Below are positions 5,966 to 6,939 of a stretch of 6,939 nucleotides of DNA, piece after piece (position 1 is the stretch's first letter; each line of letters starts with the position of its first letter). Where the stretch lies: NCBI GenBank assembly GCA_031281815.1, contig JAITEY010000063.1, positions 1 through 6,939 on the forward strand, read 5' to 3'. The stretch is from Desulfovibrio sp. Lineage in GTDB: Bacteria; Desulfobacterota; Desulfovibrionia; Desulfovibrionales; Desulfovibrionaceae. The notes beneath the pieces are model-generated. The model worked only from the letters and a program-made list of their open reading frames with translations, was not told the origin of the DNA and did not search any database. The translations under genes and the position numbers were made by a program.

Positions 5966-6034
5966 AGTATTACGTTACTGCCCATCATGTGAAGTTCTGT
6001 TATTTCAACGTGTTGTCAATCTCATTTGATTACC

Positions 6035-6078
6035 CTGATCCATATTTTTCACGCTTGTCTCCCATGGACATGGATCGG
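6035..6078. repeat. Inverted repeat near the 3' end of cysA
   Basis: GATCCAT (6037-6043) is the exact reverse complement of ATGGATC (6070-6076). Adding one G-T wobble (6036/6077) and a C-G pair (6035/6078) extends the stem to nine pairs around a 26-base loop, inside which CCATG (6062-6066) overlaps a second small dyad (CCATG-GA-CATGG, 6062-6073). It lies 38 bases past the cysA stop on the minus strand and could be a 3'-end stem protecting the mRNA. Without a T run it is not a standard intrinsic terminator. Confidence 0.4.
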
Positions 6079-6115
6079 TGTCGGGGTTTCTCGAACTCCC
6101 ACGCCCTTGCGGCCG

Positions 6116-6939
6116 TCAGATGCTGTATCGGTTTGCGCCGTTGTGCGTGTCCAGATTGCGGTTCTCCAGCAGCGTCACGTTATCGCCGTCAAAGGCATAT
6201 AAGCGATAGACAAACGCCTTGACCTTGTCGCCGGCCGATATGGGCGCTTTTTCCAGGGAATAGCGCGCGGGCAGGGACATGTTTTTTATTTTCAGACGCA
6301 CTTCCCAGTGCGTGCCCCGGAACGCCGTGTCCTCAACCACGGCGTCTTCCACGCTGTTTTCATAGGTTATCCCGTCTACGTTTTTGTAAATTTTTATGAA
6401 TTCGGGCCGGACGGCGCCCGTCGCGGTCGCGGAGCCGGAGCCGTTTTCAAAGCCCTTGAGCCGTCGGTAATTTTCCAGAGGCGCGGAGCTTCCGATAAAG
6501 GACGTCACGAAAGGCGTGGCCGGAGCCTTGTACAGCATTTGCGGCGCACCTTTCTGCTCTATGCGGCCGTTGTTGGTCACGATGATTTCATCGGCCGTTT
6601 CCACGGCATCATCCTGGTCATGGGTCACGAATATGCCGGTTACGCCTAAACTGTGCATCATGTCCCTGAGCCATGCGCGCAGTTCCTTGCGCACTTTGGC
6701 GTCTATGGCGGCGAACGGCTCATCCAGCAGGAGCAGTTTGGGGTTGGGAGCCAGCGCCCTGGCAAAGGCCACCCGTTGTTTCTGCCCGCCGGAAAGTTGG
6801 GAGGGAAACCGTTTCTCCATGCCTTCCATGCCGACCAGGGCGAGGAGTTCAAACACCCTGCGCCGCACGGCGTCCGCCGGCTCTTTTTGCACGGTCAAGC
6901 CGAAGGCGATGTTGTCGAACACGGTCATATAACGGAACA
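6116..6939 (-). CDS. cysA: Sulfate/thiosulfate ABC transporter ATP-binding protein CysA, C-terminal part (5' end outside the window)
   Basis: CysA is the cytoplasmic ATPase that powers the sulfate/thiosulfate importer with CysT/CysW and a periplasmic binding protein. The frame is open to the right edge: codons before the ATG at 6928 read FRY, giving FRYMTVFDNIAFGLTV, the conserved CysA segment after the Q loop, so that ATG is internal. The Walker A motif is therefore outside. Visible elements: signature LSGGQKQR (LSGGQ at 6796-6782), Walker B LLLLDEP (6736-6716), the D-loop region FAAIDAKVRKELR, and the H-loop histidine in FVTHDQDDA (6622-6620). GRIEQKGAPQMLY and ATPFVTSFIG lead to a C-terminal TOBE-like domain with AVRPEFIKI. 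It stops at TGA (6118-6116). About 274 residues are visible of a usual 350 or so. The C-terminal domain is less typical than the ATPase part. Maltose- or spermidine-type importer ATPases are less likely given the FRYMTVFDNIAFGL and VRKELRAWLR wording. Confidence 0.93.
   Translation of the reverse strand, partial: FRYMTVFDNIAFGLTVQKEPADAVRRRVFELLALVGMEGMEKRFPSQLSGGQKQRVAFARALAPNPKLLLLDEPFAAIDAKVRKELRAWLRDMMHSLGVTGIFVTHDQDDAVETADEIIVTNNGRIEQKGAPQMLYKAPATPFVTSFIGSSAPLENYRRLKGFENGSGSATATGAVRPEFIKIYKNVDGITYENSVEDAVVEDTAFRGTHWEVRLKIKNMSLPARYSLEKAPISAGDKVKAFVYRLYAFDGDNVTLLENRNLDTHNGANRYSI

Larger units (their letters stand above)
5835..6115. other. AT-rich convergent spacer without a credible gene
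   Basis: These 281 bases separate two convergent genes and, from about 5880 to 6060, are clearly richer in A and T than the flanking coding DNA. No reading frame here looks like a protein; a frame starting at GTG 5989 merely runs antisense into cysA. Several inverted repeats are present: GTACTC-CT-GAGTAC (5863-5876), AAATT-N5-AATTT (5880-5894), ATTTG-N6-CAAAT (5891-5906), TATACCAA-N13-TTGGTATA (5920-5948) and GATCCAT-N26-ATGGATC (6037-6076). None is followed by a good T run on either strand, so no intrinsic terminator can be named for either gene. Confidence 0.7.

Noticed and set aside
6083..6100. GGGGTT/AACTCCC hairpin just past the cysA stop as a terminator
   Set aside because: The stem needs a bulge and there is no T run on the minus strand after it.
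5989..6222. Short plus-strand frame of 77 codons from a GTG in the AT-rich spacer
   Set aside because: No ribosome binding site, composition like translated spacer, and its second half is antisense to the cysA C terminus.

Overview
The window is a GC-rich bacterial chromosomal segment with ordinary core and accessory metabolism. It holds no tRNA, rRNA, CRISPR array, insertion sequence or phage gene that I can see. Protein character suggests a Gram-negative, probably Desulfovibrio-like, anaerobe: an RND-type periplasmic adaptor lipoprotein, a UbiE/MenG quinone methyltransferase whose methyl-donor motif reads AAGTLG, and a CysA-type sulfate importer ATPase. The lineage is inferred from protein character only and was not tested.

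Layout, left to right. (1) Positions 1-804 carry the C-terminal part of a hybrid sensor histidine kinase (ATPase core plus receiver domain); its beginning lies outside the window. (2) A short gap with a perfect 12-bp tandem repeat leads to a lipoprotein periplasmic adaptor (stop at 2158). No pump subunit follows it. (3) A strong intrinsic terminator ends at about 2279, only 12 bases before the ribosome binding site of the next gene. (4) A tight cluster follows: a 63-residue unknown protein, a UbiE/MenG methyltransferase overlapping it by one base, and 32 bases later a UDP-N-acetylhexosamine 6-dehydrogenase of the TviB/VipA-WbpA type. (5) After a 78-base gap comes a GTG-started glycerate kinase with a very good ribosome binding site. 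(6) A 281-base AT-rich spacer (5835-6115) separates it from a convergent gene. It contains several inverted repeats and a promoter-like sequence facing away from any same-strand gene. (7) The C-terminal three quarters of cysA runs leftward off the right edge.

Functional links are loose. The kinase and adaptor could form a sense-and-export pair, but the pump and response regulator are not here. The 63-residue protein, UbiE and the dehydrogenase look co-transcribed: UbiE methylates demethylmenaquinone for respiration, and the dehydrogenase supplies UDP-HexNAc uronate for surface polysaccharide. Glycerate kinase feeds glycerate into lower glycolysis. CysA energises sulfate or thiosulfate uptake.

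I did not find a convincing new multi-gene system. The two places most worth a second look are the terminator-in-leader arrangement ahead of the 63-residue gene and the structured AT-rich spacer before cysA.
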